64,000 nucleotides of DNA from Limnephilus marmoratus. Its lineage: Eukaryota > Arthropoda > Insecta > Trichoptera > Limnephilidae. This document shows, one piece after another, positions 1-12,181 of the stretch. Position 1 is the stretch's first letter, and each line of letters starts with the position of its first letter. Made by a program: the position numbers and the translations under genes. The DNA lies in the NCBI GenBank assembly GCA_917880885.1, contig OU862908.1, forward strand, positions 49,311,819 to 49,375,818, read 5' to 3'. The notes under the pieces were generated by a model. The model had not been told where the DNA came from and did no database searches. It worked only from the letters and a program-made list of their open reading frames with translations.

Positions 1-940
1 AGCATTTGAGCAGATTTTCGAGACTTTAGCATCATTTCACTTTTTCTCCATTTTAAAAATCCCAGGACCTCGTAAAGCGACGGAACCAAAAGGTTTCGAT
101 AGCCAAGCTTACGGGGGACCTGGGAAAAATATTAACTTCTTTATAACTATTCAAATTCCCCTTTTAAACATAAATACCTACCGACAAAAGTCAAACTTTC
201 TTAAACTAACTCTAAAATCATCAAACAAAAATTCTACGGATAAACAATATCCGTAGAAACCCATTAGCATTAAGAAAACCATTGTATTAGTTATAATTTA
301 AGCTGTATAATTAATTTAAGAAACCAATTTTAATCGACCACTTTCGAGGAAATGGTCGACAAAACCAGCGGCAACAGAAAACCGCACCTTATATACAAAA
401 CGGGATAGGTAAATCCCCCCACTCTAAAAATGTACCACGTGACCGTTTTTTCACACGAAAACGGGTATAAAAAGCGTGATTTTTTGAATAATAAATTAGT
501 TCTTCCATCAATGTCAACTCGTGTTCTTATTTCCTACTGGGAAAAGTTTATTATCACCGCTGCCTCCCGCCGACCTCTGCCTAGGCTTTGCTCCTGGTGC
601 CATCAGTCTCTTCTAGAAAGCCGGCCCTACTTCAGGCAACCGCCACGCACCAGGACTGGGCAGAGGATTAGGCACATCCAGTGTCCTCAACTCATCAGGC
701 ACTGGGTGCACGGGAGGTCAGTAGCATTATTGTTTTTTCATTTTTCATCCTATTCGTGCACTGAGACCCGGTACTATTTTTCAGTCTTGTGGCGACGCTG
801 ATACGTCTGTTACAGTTATTATAATCTTAATATATGATATTATATATGTATTAATTCAAACTAATAGTCCTCATTCCATGACACACGAATCCATGACTCG
901 TAAGTCTTCGTTAATATTGGATGTTTTCTGCTCAGTGTTG
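1..940. other. Spacer without recognisable gene
   Basis: AT-rich spacer downstream of the TFIIE-alpha gene. Short open frames exist, the longest about 120 codons from 430, but none has a recognisable domain, plausible splice context or family resemblance. A GC-richer patch at 560-720 looks like old repeat sequence, but I cannot assign it to a family. Confidence 0.5.
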
Positions 941-944
941 TGAG

Positions 945-1143
945 TCTTGGTCCGAGCCACTCGCGAGTCAGGAGCCGAGTACCTCTAGTACCGAGGTCCG
1001 GCTCCAGTCGAACTCGTGCATCTCGGTCCGAGCCGTTCGCGAGTTGGGAGTAGCTCCCGGGACCTGCTCCAAGAACTCAAGTACTTTTAAAAGGAAACAC
1101 GCCTCGCAGGCCTCCAGCAAAATGCAGAACTTACCCATCTCTA
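945..1143 (-). mobile_element. Truncated hAT MITE, family of the 11640 and 25043 copies
   Basis: Read on the minus strand, this begins with TAGAGATGGGTAAGTTCTGC at 1143 and continues with the same GC-rich text (fifteen-base core GGAGCAGGTCCCGGG) as the elements at 11640-12021 and 25043-26061. Those two have 8-bp target duplications. Here the opposite TAGCGATG-type end is missing, so the copy is truncated. It lies just downstream of TFIIE-alpha. Confidence 0.75.
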
Positions 1144-1295
1144 GTACCAGTCGCACCTGGACAGGATTGCTTCATATTGTACCGTAACAGTGTCCCCATG
1201 TGCACAGATTAGTTTGTACTACCCTTTTCATTTTTGTTTAGTATTTTTTTTCAGGTATTTATTAATAAAAAGATATTTGCATTAGAAATATAAAT

Positions 1296-1301
1296 TTTAT
1301 T
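1296..1301 (-). terminator. Polyadenylation signal of TFIIE-alpha
   Basis: AATAAA on the minus strand, 34 bp downstream of the stop codon of the TFIIE-alpha reading frame. The position is suitable for a short 3' UTR. I see no competing signal closer to the stop. Confidence 0.55.
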
Positions 1302-1334
1302 ACATTACAACTTAATTAAAACTAAAAAAAAATC

Positions 1335-4300
1335 TCAATCATACATATGGCTATAATACTCCTGGTAAACTTGAATATATGTTTCTTTTTCAGTAGGTGT
1401 CATTTTTGATATGACGTCATCATCAACGCTGGAGATAGGAATAGACTTTCCATTGACCATTACTGTTGGCGCATTGTCTTCAGATTCTGAATCATTGCTG
1501 TCCATTTCATCTGAAACACACAACATAATAAACAAACTCTCCCAATAGTATCAGAGGTGCACTCACATTACAGGTGACCTCCCAGTAAGGAGGACAAAAT
1601 CATACAATCAGTTTGTAGGCATAAAAAAAGTGTTTAGTTAACTCGTTGAATGCCGGGGTATGCCAGCAAAAAGCACCACCAATTAAAACGCGGCATTATG
1701 ACACCACGTGACATTTCGTGTCTCGCGATTCTGACACTGTCCTTGAGAAATTTAGAACAATAGAAAGGTCAAAACCGCAGTTAAAGGAATTTTTCCCGCG
1801 CATGCGCAAGAACTGCGCACGTTCCCGCGCTCCGGTAAATCATTAATATAAATTATATGGAGTGACCAAGCGAATTGCGGTTTTCTCTATGGTAAAGAGC
1901 GATAATAGAGCAAGCGATTCAGACCGTGTTCTTCATACACTTTCTTTATACATAAGGGTCAAAATCGCGTGTAAAGTCTCATGATACGCCGGCGCACGAG
2001 CGGCACCTGAGCGGTTAAAAAAAAAAATTATATGTAAACTCATAAAATCTGATAGGGTTGGTTTGATGAGAGAAATGAGTTTGTAAATATTTAGCAAATA
2101 AGTTATACAGAACTCAAAGCTGATGAAGGTCCATTATTGAATAGGCAGCGGATAATGATAATGATATTTTGAAATTGATTTATTTATGGTGAACTCAATG
2201 ACAATTTGGGTTTTATGTTTACCTATCATAGAAACATCCTCCTTCTGTTTAAATGGATCCTTCATTTCATCATCACTCGAATCAGAACTCTCCTGACCGG
2301 TGCCCTTCAATGTGCTGGCAGCACTGTTACCTGTTGAATATATTGAAAAGGTTATACATAAAACAATACATTACGCAAAAGCAAAGAATTTATTTTTATT
2401 TTCCAGTGATACTTTAAACCACCATGCACCATCATAAAGACTAATGATAAAAATATATACCTATCTCCGATCATCAACTTTGCAATAATAATAGAAATAC
2501 AAATTTTGGAAAATCAGTTTTGTGAGAATCAAATATTGTAACACTCTGAATTACGTAAAACACGAGTTATGCAAAATTCGCAAATACATAAAAAGGAAAT
2601 CTTGAAAAATTAGAAAAAAAAACTGAGTAGAGCTGAGTAAAATTTTACAGCCAAATATTTATTTCAAACATTTAATACCTAAGCACACTTGCTTTTGTGT
2701 GTTTTGTAAATTCTAACACTTGATTTATATAAATGAAATTGCATGAATAATATTAACTCTTTATTTACTTTTAAGGTTAAACGTCACATATGTTATAATA
2801 TACGCATTCACAGATGGCGCCAATTAAATTATTTTAGGTTATTAATACTTTTTGCACGTTTTGCTTTAAAATATTGAGGTGAATTAATTGTTTGCGCCCG
2901 TACATATTCAATATGAATATAAATAAATAGTTTTGTTCATAAACGAACCCAAATCTTTTAAGAAAGGCTGAAAAATACAATATTGGATTGAGTCACCGAT
3001 TCAAAATTGAATTTTTCAGCCTTTCTCGAAAGATTTGGGTTTGTTTACGGACAAAACAATTTATTTATATTCATATTAAATATGTACGGGCGCAATTAAT
3101 TAACCTCAATATTTTAAAGCAAAACATGCAAAAAGTATTAAAAACCTAAAATAATTTAATTGGTGCTATCTGCGAATGCGTAGATTATAACGTATGTGAC
3201 ATTTAACCTTACGTTACACTTCAACAATTTACAAATTCAACTTAAAATTCCAGAAACGTGAGGGTCTATAGAACACATTAATTACATAACTCGGGGAATT
3301 ACTGTACATGCACTCGCCAATCCTGAATTAGCCTATGTAGGCGTACTTGGAAAGAAGGAGAAGTTACTGTGGAATGATAGGTCTTAGATTATGATATGCG
3401 GTATCATAAACATTCGAATTAATAGACCAGCCAAACAGGGAACGGAGAACAAACAAAAAAACGGCAATGACCGTCTCCCTTTCTGTGATTAAAATAAATT
3501 AATCTGACAGTACAGGCAACTCACATTGTAATATCACTATTCACTCTTCGAAATAATTACATAGTCCTTTTAACAATGGCGCGTAAATAGCTGGCTGTAT
3601 ACAAAATTTAACAACAAATTCCAAACCGGCAAAACAAAAGTTTGGGCTCGTTTCCAAAATTAATATTTTGTTACACTGTTTTGTCAAACACATTCACAAA
3701 TGTGTTATAATTTACCCAACTCACTCAGTTTTAGCATTGTTACACAACAATCAGATCATGCGCAGAAAACTCCCGCAATGGACTGTGTTGTAAATCTTTG
3801 CCTTACTTTAGTGAACTTTATTTTTCATTGCAGGGTCTGGTTATTTCAATGTGCGCTCTTCGGTGGTCAATGTACGATTGACGTTGTAGTTTATTCAAAG
3901 CGTTCTCGAACCCTCCAATTGCCAAAAATACTTTTGACCAGTGGTTTGCCTCCAGCTTGTCGAAATGATACCCAAATTTCATGTTAGGGCAAGTCTATGG
4001 GCGGTAAGCATTTTACCCAGTGGTGCATTAATAAAAATGATTGAATGCATTTGGTAGTAGAAAATTATAAACCTGAATTCTGTTTTTCGTGAGCAAGCAA
4101 AACAGACATGATGTCATCTGTTTTGTCCTTAGGGTTAGCTTTTTGGCTAGTCGCATTTGTAGCTGCCTTCTCCAAAATTGCGTCTGTAGAGTGGTTGCTA
4201 TCATTCTGAAACAATGCAAAAGAAAAAAAACATAAGTTAAAAACTCATTCGGCTCTGAAATATGTTCAACTAATAATAATAATAATAATATCTTTATTCA

Positions 4301-7300
4301 ATGAAATTGGCAACAGTATAACTAAAAAAAGTACATGTTCAATGTAGTTTATAAATAGATTACATCAGTACAAAAAAATTAACAAATAGAAAGTAATGTA
4401 AGAACAGTTACACAGAACGTCGCCTCAGTTCTTATTTGTCCAACAGACCATTTTAGTTCATGTTCAATCTCCACTTTAAAATAAAAAATAAGGTATAAAA
4501 AATGATAGTTAATCACTGAACTAAAAGTTATTTAAACTAAAGAAACCTTTACCTTTATGGAAATTGCTTTATCTTACACCTATCATAATGTTTCATTTAA
4601 ATAATGAAAGAAAACCTTCTCCACATCTAAAATTTTCTAATGGTCTGTTGGACAAATGCGAACTAAGGCGACAAGAAGTAGAATAATTATGTACTATTTT
4701 TAGTTGTGCATAGCCTGCCTTACTAGGTGAACCTGTACTGAGGCAGAATTTTTTGTAAATTGTTTCTCGCAATTTTATCTATTTTTTTTTATAAATGTAT
4801 AATGTAGGTTTCTATACAGCAAAAACTTTATTTTGTTTGCATGTACACAATACAAAGACTGCAAGGTTATTACTACAATAACAACTGTCAATGACAGGGC
4901 GACATCATCTCAAAATGGGCATCCGCTGCGATGCCCATTTTGAGATGCTGAGAGGGTTGCCCATGGTAAAAAAAGTCACCATTTTATAGGAATTCTTCCT
5001 GCTTGTTTTGTATGATAGAAAGCTTAAGTGGCATACTTACAAGAACTGGAGTTCAGAGCTATATTACCGCACAGTTAAGTTTTTCTATCTGCAGATCTTA
5101 CAATCTTGACTGGTAGGTAGTGGCCATACATAAAAATGAATTGACTATCTGTAGAGCGAAGAATACTCAATCACAAAATGAATAATTGTGAAAAATTAAT
5201 CCTCTATTCTGGAGCTAAAGAAAGGTTCCCAACTTACTTATAACTTTTTGCACCACCAACCCCGACCAAAATCAATAAAAGCGCAGTCATAAATTCAAAG
5301 CAAGTATAAACTTTGGAAAGTATTGTTAAGATTTATCTAGCTTCATTAGAAGCAGAAACAAAAAGCTTTTACCAAATCAGAATGCTAAAATTGCAAAAGG
5401 CTAGACCAGCAAGGCCGAGGTGCCTGATTTTGGTGTATTATGTCATGATGTGCCTCATCCTCCTTTAGCCAATATCTCAGACACCCTTGCAGTATCCTTC
5501 ATCTGCCCTGATGATGGAATGAAATTAATCACGATAATATTTTTGCCATGAGAATCTCAAATCATATCAGAATGGTTCTTGAATGAATACAGTGGAACAA
5601 TATTAACCTGAGCATCAGCCCCGATGACAGTGCTCTCCACCATCCAGACGGGGCGCTCCTTGCGCTGAGAGCCGTCCTGGGAGGCGCCCGCCGCAGCCGC
5701 ACTGCCAGAGATGTTGATGTCCACGCGAGTCTCCTCAGTGGCGAAACCACCTCTTCGCGTCGCCTCTCCTGACCAGATTTCGCTGCCGCCAGACTTCATG
5801 CCCGGTTGTTTGAGTATGCTGAAAAATATTGCACATTGAAAATGTTGATAATCTAATTAATTCCTTATTCCGGAAAATGGGGAGGTTAGTACAATACCAC
5901 ACATCATTCTCAATGGAACCACAATTTTACTATACTTTTGTTTTCTTGCCATTTCAAATGCCTTAATTTACGTCATAGCGAGATATAAAACCTGATGAAG
6001 TCTTATCATAAGCGAAACCAGTAGGGCAGGGTTTCTTAATCCCTAGAAGACAGGTAGTATTTTGTAAATATCTGAAAACCAAACATAATATTGAAAATTA
6101 TATTTGAAATAATTGACAGGTTTCTTCAATATCAACTTTTTTGCTTTCGATATTTCATGAACAGGAACAAAATGCATTAAAAACTTCTAAAACCTAGCTC
6201 TACACCCACATATTGCAGTTCATTTGTAGATGTTGTTGTTGTTGGCCAATCACAAGAGCTCCCCTTATTTTCGAATAAATTTCAATTTCACTGTCACTAT
6301 TTTCCGATATTTATATTTATTATTCACTTAAATACTCCTGTTTCAAAGTACAGAATTCATGTCACTATTAATGCAGTAAACACTTGTATGAATCTTGCAA
6401 CTGTTTTGGATTGTATTATTTAGTAATAAATACAATTATTCGAAATTTGTAATGGATCACTGTTACTGTGTGTTATTTCGATTCGGTAGGTAGTTTTGAG
6501 ATGTAGTCATGATTTCACTGCACTGCTATTGTAGTGTGTCGTATGCTAGGGGTTAAAGTGGGGTCCATGGCACAAGTGTCAGGGGACCGCAGGCATCCAG
6601 TTCATTAGAAATATTGTGCAGTAATTCGCGTATCGTTCTCACAGAGTTCAAACAACAGCATCTTTCTCAATAATCTAGTTATGACAAACAGTTAAGTTCA
6701 TGTAAACCAACCTACTAACTACCACTGACATTGTAAACTGACCAATAAAAGTGATTTTTAAAAAGTCTTGTTTTCTTTTCCAACAATTTTGTTTGACAAG
6801 GGGTCCGTGGTTATTTTGAAATTCTGAAAGTGGTCATGGTTACAAAAAGTTTAAGAACCACTGCAGTAGGAGAAAAGTAAAAAGAAAATAGTTGCTTTAC
6901 AATAACTGAAAAAAAAATGTACATGTGAAATCAAAAGTGATTTGAATATTTATTTATTTATCTGTAAGTACACTAACCCTCGTATGGTGTTTATATCGGT
7001 AGGTTCAGGCTCGAGGATCTCTGGCGACAGTTTGATGCCTTCCACTTCGCGCAGAAGAATGTAGAGGGGCTCGAGCTGTTCGTTGTATTTGGCTAGAAGT
7101 AATCGTGAATCCTTTTTGGGAAGAGCTGATTGGTCTTCCTCTACCACCGAGTTGCAGAATGTGCAGTGGAACTCTTGCGACATGAAGTCAAATAACTGAT
7201 CTGCCTAAGGAATGATCAAAAAAAAAAATTGTATTAATTATTTTTATTTTGTTGTAAATATGTATGTATAGCGTTCACGTATGTTAATGTTTTTGTACCT

Positions 7301-10300
7301 CTAAATCTGTGAAAGTTTTACAACAGCCCGGACATTTGAAACTGGCACGGCTCGTGGCATCCCTTTCCTCAGTCTCCATTCGTTTTCTCATTAGATCTAA
7401 TTTGTACTTGACCACATTAACAAATGTTTTATAATTAATGAAATAGTAATTTACTTTCTGAGCTTTGCCATCGGGACCTAGAAAAGAGCGTCAAAATTAA
7501 TAATCTCAAAGAAAGGTAATACAGATAATACGTGTAATGCATTGACAATTCGAAAATCGGTCAATAGCATACACATCCGAATTAATGGAATTGCCCTAAG
7601 GGGGCATCCATTAATTATGTGAGCTGTTTTTTTTTGAATTTAGACTCCTCCCCCCCTTGGTAAGATTCAGTGAGATTTGGTGGGACCCCTCTCGCCCTCG
7701 AAATTTACAATAACGAACGTTTTTCTTTTACTTTTTTTCTAACTCTCGAAATAAATGTTTTTCATAAAAGTCATTAGATTTTTTCAGCAAGCAAAATGGG
7801 ACACTTCCAAAGAAGTGCAATGATATAATAATTTTTTTAATTATTTCTATAATAATACATATATATACATATAACCAACATGGTTTCACTTCTGGAAAAT
7901 CTACTTTGTCCAATCTTTTAATTTACCAAAACTTTATATCCGAATCCTTGTCTAAGAAGTTACAAGTTGATTCAGTCTATACTGATTTCAGCAAAGCATT
8001 CGACAGAGTTAACCGTGACCTGCTGTTAAAAAAGCTACATAAATTAGGAATAACAGGGTATTTATACATGTGGTTTAACAGTTATTTAAGTAACAGGCAA
8101 TTGGCCGTTAAAATTGATGGGTTTACTTCTTATAAATTTATTGCTACCAGCGGTGTTCCCCAAGGATCACATTTGGGACCAATTTTATTTTTGATATTTG
8201 TGAATGATGTTCTTTCTATTTTCAACGATGTCGAAGTTTTAATGTTTGCGGACGATATGAAAATATACAAAGCCATAAGAAATATCAATGACTGCCAAAC
8301 ATTGTCATATAACTTGTTTAAACTTTTTGTTTGGTGCCAAGAGAACTATCTACAACTAAATATAAGTAAATGTCTAATTATGAGATTTCATAGAATAAAA
8401 AATCCAATAATTTACGAATACTCCATCAATGATGTAATGCTAACAGCTGTAACCGAGGTGAATGATTTGGGTGTAAACTTTGATCAAAAACTGAATTTTA
8501 TAAACCATATTGAAATTACATCAAATAAAGCCTTGAAAATGTTGGGATTTGTAATAAGAATTTGCAGTCAATTTAAAAATATTCAAACCTATAAAAATTT
8601 GTATATGTCTTTGGTTAGGAGTCAAATTGAGTACAATTCTACAGTATGGGCACCTAGTTACGCTAGCCACTCGCTCACGATAGAAAGAATCCAAAATAAA
8701 TTCTTAAGATTTATTAATTTTAGAATGGGTATTACAAGGGATTGTGTCAACTATGATTATCTACTATGCCAACTAAATTTATTAAAATTATCTGAACGTA
8801 GAATAGTTAATGACCTAACATGTTTATATAAAATCATAAATTCAATAATTGACAGCCATGAACTATTATACTTGATTTCTTTTCATATACCTCGCAAACC
8901 AACATCGAGGCAATATCTACCGTTCTATTGTGATAACTCCAACACAGAATCACAGTTGTACACTCCCGCTCGCCGTATACAAAATTTGGGTAATGACTAC
9001 AAAGATGTTGTTGATATATTCAATACACCATTCACCAAATATAAACAAGTCATTACCCAATTTATATTGAAAAGAAGAACATCAAAATTAATTTAATTAA
9101 CCGAACAAACTACGTAGCTCAGCATTGACTTATGAGACCTTACCAATGTATTGTAATTTTCCTACTATTACATTTTTCCATCTTGCATGGCGGAGTATTT
9201 AGTTTCGATGTTATTTCGTCTTTTACTTTGTTTTTGCTTTAGATGTTGTTTTTGATTTTGTCTTCTATTTTGTTTTCGATTTTGTTTTTGATTTTGCTCT
9301 GATTCTGTAATGCTTAACTTAGATGGTCTTTGTAATAAATAAAAAAAATAATGTGTAAAAGCTCAGCCGGGCGGGAAATTCATAATAAATAAATAAATAT
9401 TTTACTATAGATTCTCAACTAGGCACTCAAGTACTTCAGATATCTTTACTATCAGACTGAAGAGAGATAACTTTTAAATGTATTATTTTATTAAAAATTA
9501 TTTTTAATAAAATAATACATTTTTTTTAAACCAAAACTATTATTAAATATTTAACTGACAGCCCTGAAACAGTTAGCTAATTAGCAATACCTGCTTAATA
9601 ATTTCAAACAAAGATAACTTTGAAGGTAACAATAAACTTAATGCAAATTTACTCTATTTAGTGCTTATAAATACTGTTGACAACTTGTTGACAAGTCCCC
9701 TTTGTTTAGGTACATCTTTTTTATTCTAAATAATCCTATCTAAATTTTATGTTCTCGGTTATTATAACATTGATATTTTTTTTTTGGTATAGTAACAGTA
9801 GTTTAGTAACACATAATAGTATCCTTTACCTAAATACTTGCTACTTTGTTAAATGTTCATTTCTACTTTGTTATTATTGATAATCTCCTGTGTACCACTG
9901 TATACTTATAATACCATGTACTCACTTCAATGTAAAAGCCATGCTATGGCGTTTAAATAAATAAATAAATATTCTTTTAAAGTTGACGTTTTATTTACAA
10001 TGAGATTTTTAGTGACCCCATTCAGTTTAAATGAGATTTTACTGGACCCCTCCCCCCAATATTGAGCTCACGAAATTAATATATGCCCCCTAACTTAAAA
10101 TCTGGGTATCATTTTGACAAACTACGACATCGGTCATATATTGACCACCGAAGAGTGCAAATTGAAATAACCAGACCCTGCGCAGAAAAATAAAGTTCGC
10201 TAAAGTAAGGCAAAGGATTGCTCATTCCTTTCACCCACATATCCATGAATCAAGAGCTGGTTGATTTGTAACATCAGCGACACAAAGGCTACTAGGTAGC

Positions 10301-10963
10301 TTTTGCTCATTAGGAGCATGCTTTCTTGCTACTAATGAGCATGTGTGTCGCCAGCTTTCTTTATGTAGCCAGTCCATTTAATTTGTGAGCAACCACGGTT
10401 TCTCTTCTTCAAACAATGGAGTCTTTGGACGAGGTGCATGAGGCAATACTTTTTGTTGCATGGTGTACGCAGCTTGACAATAAATTACTCTTTTCATGCT
10501 GACGGTAAAAAAAATCGTTATTAAAGAAAACACGATGTTTATATTTTACCTGTTTCCATTTTCAAGCGAACTTGAATAAATTTATCGTTGCGAAGTGTGG
10601 ATATTCGAGCTCTTAGCATTTTACGTTCAAATTTTAGCAGCTCGCAAATGTCATCTTCCTTCATACCTAAAATCAAGCATATACTTTCTTTAAACGTGTT
10701 CCTAAATTTAAAAAAAATATATATACAAAATACTTACCAAAATACATTATTATCTACTGTATGTAAAAATGAAATAGTTAAACTGACAAACTGTACAATC
10801 GAAATTGGCTGGACCGGAATTATTGATAATAATACTCACAAGGGTTTCGAACAAGCATGTCAACAATGAGAGCATCGTCGATGCAATAAAAGCCCCGGAC
10901 CACAAGTCTTGCCAATTGCTTCAAACTACTTGGAACCTCAGTGACGAGCCTCTCTTCAGACAT
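1335..10963 (-). CDS. TfIIEalpha: General transcription factor IIE subunit alpha (8 coding exons)
   Basis: Coding exons, minus strand: 10963-10840, 10666-10550, 7477-7299, 7204-6978, 5818-5608, 4205-4073, 2330-2223, 1510-1335. All junctions are GT-AG and the phases join to 424 aa; human TFIIE-alpha has 439. Residues 1-90 form the TFE/IIE-alpha winged helix ([20 protein letters not shown] start, then [12 protein letters not shown]). A C-x2-C-x21-C-x2-C zinc ribbon uses C129, C132, C154 and C157, the same spacing as the human protein. The [11 protein letters not shown] block, a Ser/Asp acidic stretch and the C-terminal [13 protein letters not shown] / [10 protein letters not shown] segment follow the family order. 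The protein recruits TFIIH to the RNA polymerase II preinitiation complex in the nucleus. Intron 2 (7478-10549) holds a TIR element with a LINE inside it. No frame damage was seen. Confidence 0.97.
2772..3211. mobile_element. Palindromic foldback MITE (CAGATGGCGCC family)
   Basis: Two arms of about 200 bp (2772-2976 and 3011-3211) are near-perfect reverse complements round a roughly 35-bp centre. The outer ends read TAAGGTTAAACGTCAC and GTGACATTTAACCTTA. The arms contain ACAGATGGCGCC or its decayed form. There is no coding capacity. It lies in intron 6 of TFIIE-alpha (2331-4072). Related copies occur at 23636-24164 and in part around 24170-24410 and 26320-26400. The target duplication could not be fixed. 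Confidence 0.85.
4281..4672. repeat. (TAA)n tract and separated 34-bp inverted repeat
   Basis: A short (TAA)n run followed by TCTTTATTC is the pattern left by the 3' end of an antisense non-LTR element. Downstream, 4419-4452 and 4639-4672 are inverted copies of a 34-bp sequence that includes TTTGTCCAACAGACCATT, differing at a few positions. All of this is in TFIIE-alpha intron 5 (4206-5607). The element class is uncertain. Confidence 0.5.
4906..4947. repeat. Perfect 18-bp hairpin
   Basis: CATCTCAAAATGGGCATC (4906-4923), six unpaired bases CGCTGC, then the exact reverse complement (4930-4947). It sits in TFIIE-alpha intron 5 and has no coding role. It could form a cruciform, or be the centre of an old palindromic element. 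The arms are short for a microRNA precursor. Confidence 0.8.
7870..9096 (+). pseudogene. 5'-truncated LINE reverse transcriptase (Jockey/CR1-type), frame intact
   Basis: An uninterrupted frame of about 409 codons starts inside the RT domain at [13 protein letters not shown] motifs are in order: A ([10 protein letters not shown]), the YLSNRQ block, B ([11 protein letters not shown]) and C (FADD). A thumb and C-terminal region ([22 protein letters not shown]) follows. The catalytic aspartates are present. The endonuclease and the N-terminal RT motifs are absent, so the copy is typically 5'-truncated and cannot be autonomous. It lies antisense in TFIIE-alpha intron 2. The same family occurs at 22193-23412 and at 62524-64000. 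The lack of stops suggests a fairly recent insertion. Confidence 0.9.
9097..9398 (+). mobile_element. 3' tail of the LINE, ending in an (AAAT)n-like repeat
   Basis: AT-rich 3' UTR of the LINE copy that begins at 7870. It has low-complexity TTTTGTTTTYGATTTTG repeats and ends at ATAATAAATAAATAAAT near 9398. The copy at 22193 ends the same way near 23412. A short A/T microsatellite in place of a pure poly(A) tail is usual for several non-LTR clades. Confidence 0.7.
9476..9522. repeat. Perfect 22-bp AT palindrome
   Basis: The arms 9476-9497 and 9501-9522 are exact reverse complements with a 3-base loop, composed only of A/T apart from one G/C pair. It lies just beyond the LINE tail, inside the split TIR element. 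It may be a foldback centre or a strong cruciform site. Confidence 0.75.
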
Positions 10964-11221
10964 TGTACGGAATTCTTTCTATTGTTTTTCTATTGAATCT
11001 GCAAATAATAACACTTGTTCAGTAAAAATACATATAAGGAGACAACGTAAATCTTCGTTCTTGGTGCAAATTTAAAAATAAACCATGACTGAGGATTTCG
11101 AAAAGTCAAAATACATGTTTCATTGTGCTTTTGTCAGCCGAAAAATATAAAAAAGAATATTGATGGCGGTACGGTAAGAAATCAATTAAAAATCATTTTG
11201 CATGACAACGGAAATGTCTGA

Positions 11222-11614
11222 CGGCCTCCGTGGTCGAGGGGTAAGGCTCTTGACTAGCAATCCGAAGATTGCGGGTTCAAAAACCGGCATGCACAAATAA
11301 ATTTTATTTGATTAATTTGTGTCATTTCACAACTACTTAATTAAAAATAATACACGGTGCATTTGTGGCACGCTCCAGAGTGGAAGGTACTCTCAGTATC
11401 TCCCTGGTGTAAGACTTTTTGAAAGATTTGAAACGTTTCGTAAAATGGCTTTTGCCATGCTTGGTGAACAGATCTGAATAGCCAAGTTCTTCCCCATCTC
11501 CTTTTCCTCCTCACTACCTTCAGCCTCACAACATTCCCCATTTGGTGATACCGTAGTCTTATTGGCTCCAGACAGGAGCAGTTGGGTCGCTTGTGCGGTA
11601 TTCACAAAAAAAAA
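11222..11614 (+). mobile_element. tRNA-derived SINE, family A
   Basis: The head resembles a tRNA gene, with an A-box-like TGGTCGAGGGGTAAGG and a B-box-like GGGTTCAAAAACC. A roughly 300-bp body ends GTGCGGTATTCAC and then an A-tract (11606-11614). A GAAAT repeat flanks both sides, a probable short target duplication. The copy at 13846-14361 (minus strand) shares head, body and 3' end. It is not a functional tRNA: the cloverleaf does not close and no acceptor stem follows the B box. Confidence 0.85.
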
Positions 11615-11639
11615 GAAATCAAATGTATGACATCTGAAC

Positions 11640-12021
11640 TAGAGATGGGTAAGTTCTGCACTTTGCCGAGGCCTCTGAGATGTGCTTCCTTTCAAAAGAA
11701 CTTGAGTTCTTGGAGCAGGTCCCGGGAGCCACTCCCGACACGCGAATGGCTTGGACCGAGATGCACGAGTTTGACCAGAGCCGGACCTCGGAGCAGGAGC
11801 CTGCAAAAGAACTCAAACCAGGGGCCTGTTCCCGACTCGCGAGTGGTTCAGACCAAGATGCACGGGTTTGACTGGAGCCGGCGAACCCAAGAACTGCTCC
11901 CGACTTGCGAGTGGCTCGGACCGCCGAGTTCCGGGTTTGGTTTCGAGTACTGGACCGGGTTCTCTGAGATTAGACTTTTTGAAAAAAGAGTAGGAGTAGG
12001 ATCCGCTTCCCCACATCGCTA
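11640..12021 (+). mobile_element. hAT-type MITE with 8-bp TSD
   Basis: The ends TAGAGATGGGTAAG and CCACATCGCTA form imperfect terminal inverted repeats, flanked by ATCTGAAC (11632-11639) and ATATGAAC (12022-12029), an 8-bp duplication with one mismatch. The interior is GC-rich, built from repeated GACTCGCGAGTGGCTCGGACC-like words (each 20 bases or fewer). There is no transposase. Relatives lie at 25043-26061 (1019 bp) and 945-1143 (fragment). It was inserted immediately after SINE A. Confidence 0.9.
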
Positions 12022-12181
12022 ATATGAACCAATCTTTTGCCATACAGGCCATAAATACAATAATCAAATCCAGTTTCTTTGGTAAAAAGCAGATTTTACG
12101 CGGACTGGGGCAGACCCACGGGGGAAAGAAGGGAAAGGAGGTGGCACTTGCAACCAGACCCAACCGACAACTCAATTAGGT

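Larger units (their letters stand above)
7599..10090. mobile_element. TA-flanked TIR element split by a LINE
   Basis: The left end (AGGGGGCATCCATTAATTAT, then GTGAGCT) and the right end (GAGCTCACGAAATTAAT, then ATATGCCCCC) are inverted copies, each flanked outside by TA. Both ends also carry inward C-runs (CTCCCCCCC, CCCTCCCCCC) and GTGAGATTTGGTGG / TGAGATTTTTAGTG-like text. This looks like a short Tc1/mariner-like MITE later interrupted by the LINE at 7870-9398. The whole nest lies in TFIIE-alpha intron 2. Confidence 0.65.

Noticed and set aside
430..801. 123-codon frame at the window start
   Set aside because: No recognisable domain, signal or splice signals. It overlaps a GC-richer repeat-like patch.
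4906..4947. microRNA precursor
   Set aside because: The 18-bp stem with a 6-base loop is too short for a normal Drosha/Dicer substrate, and no extended pairing flanks it.
11222..11310. tRNA gene
   Set aside because: A and B box-like motifs are present, but the cloverleaf arms do not pair, and the sequence continues into a SINE body shared with another copy.
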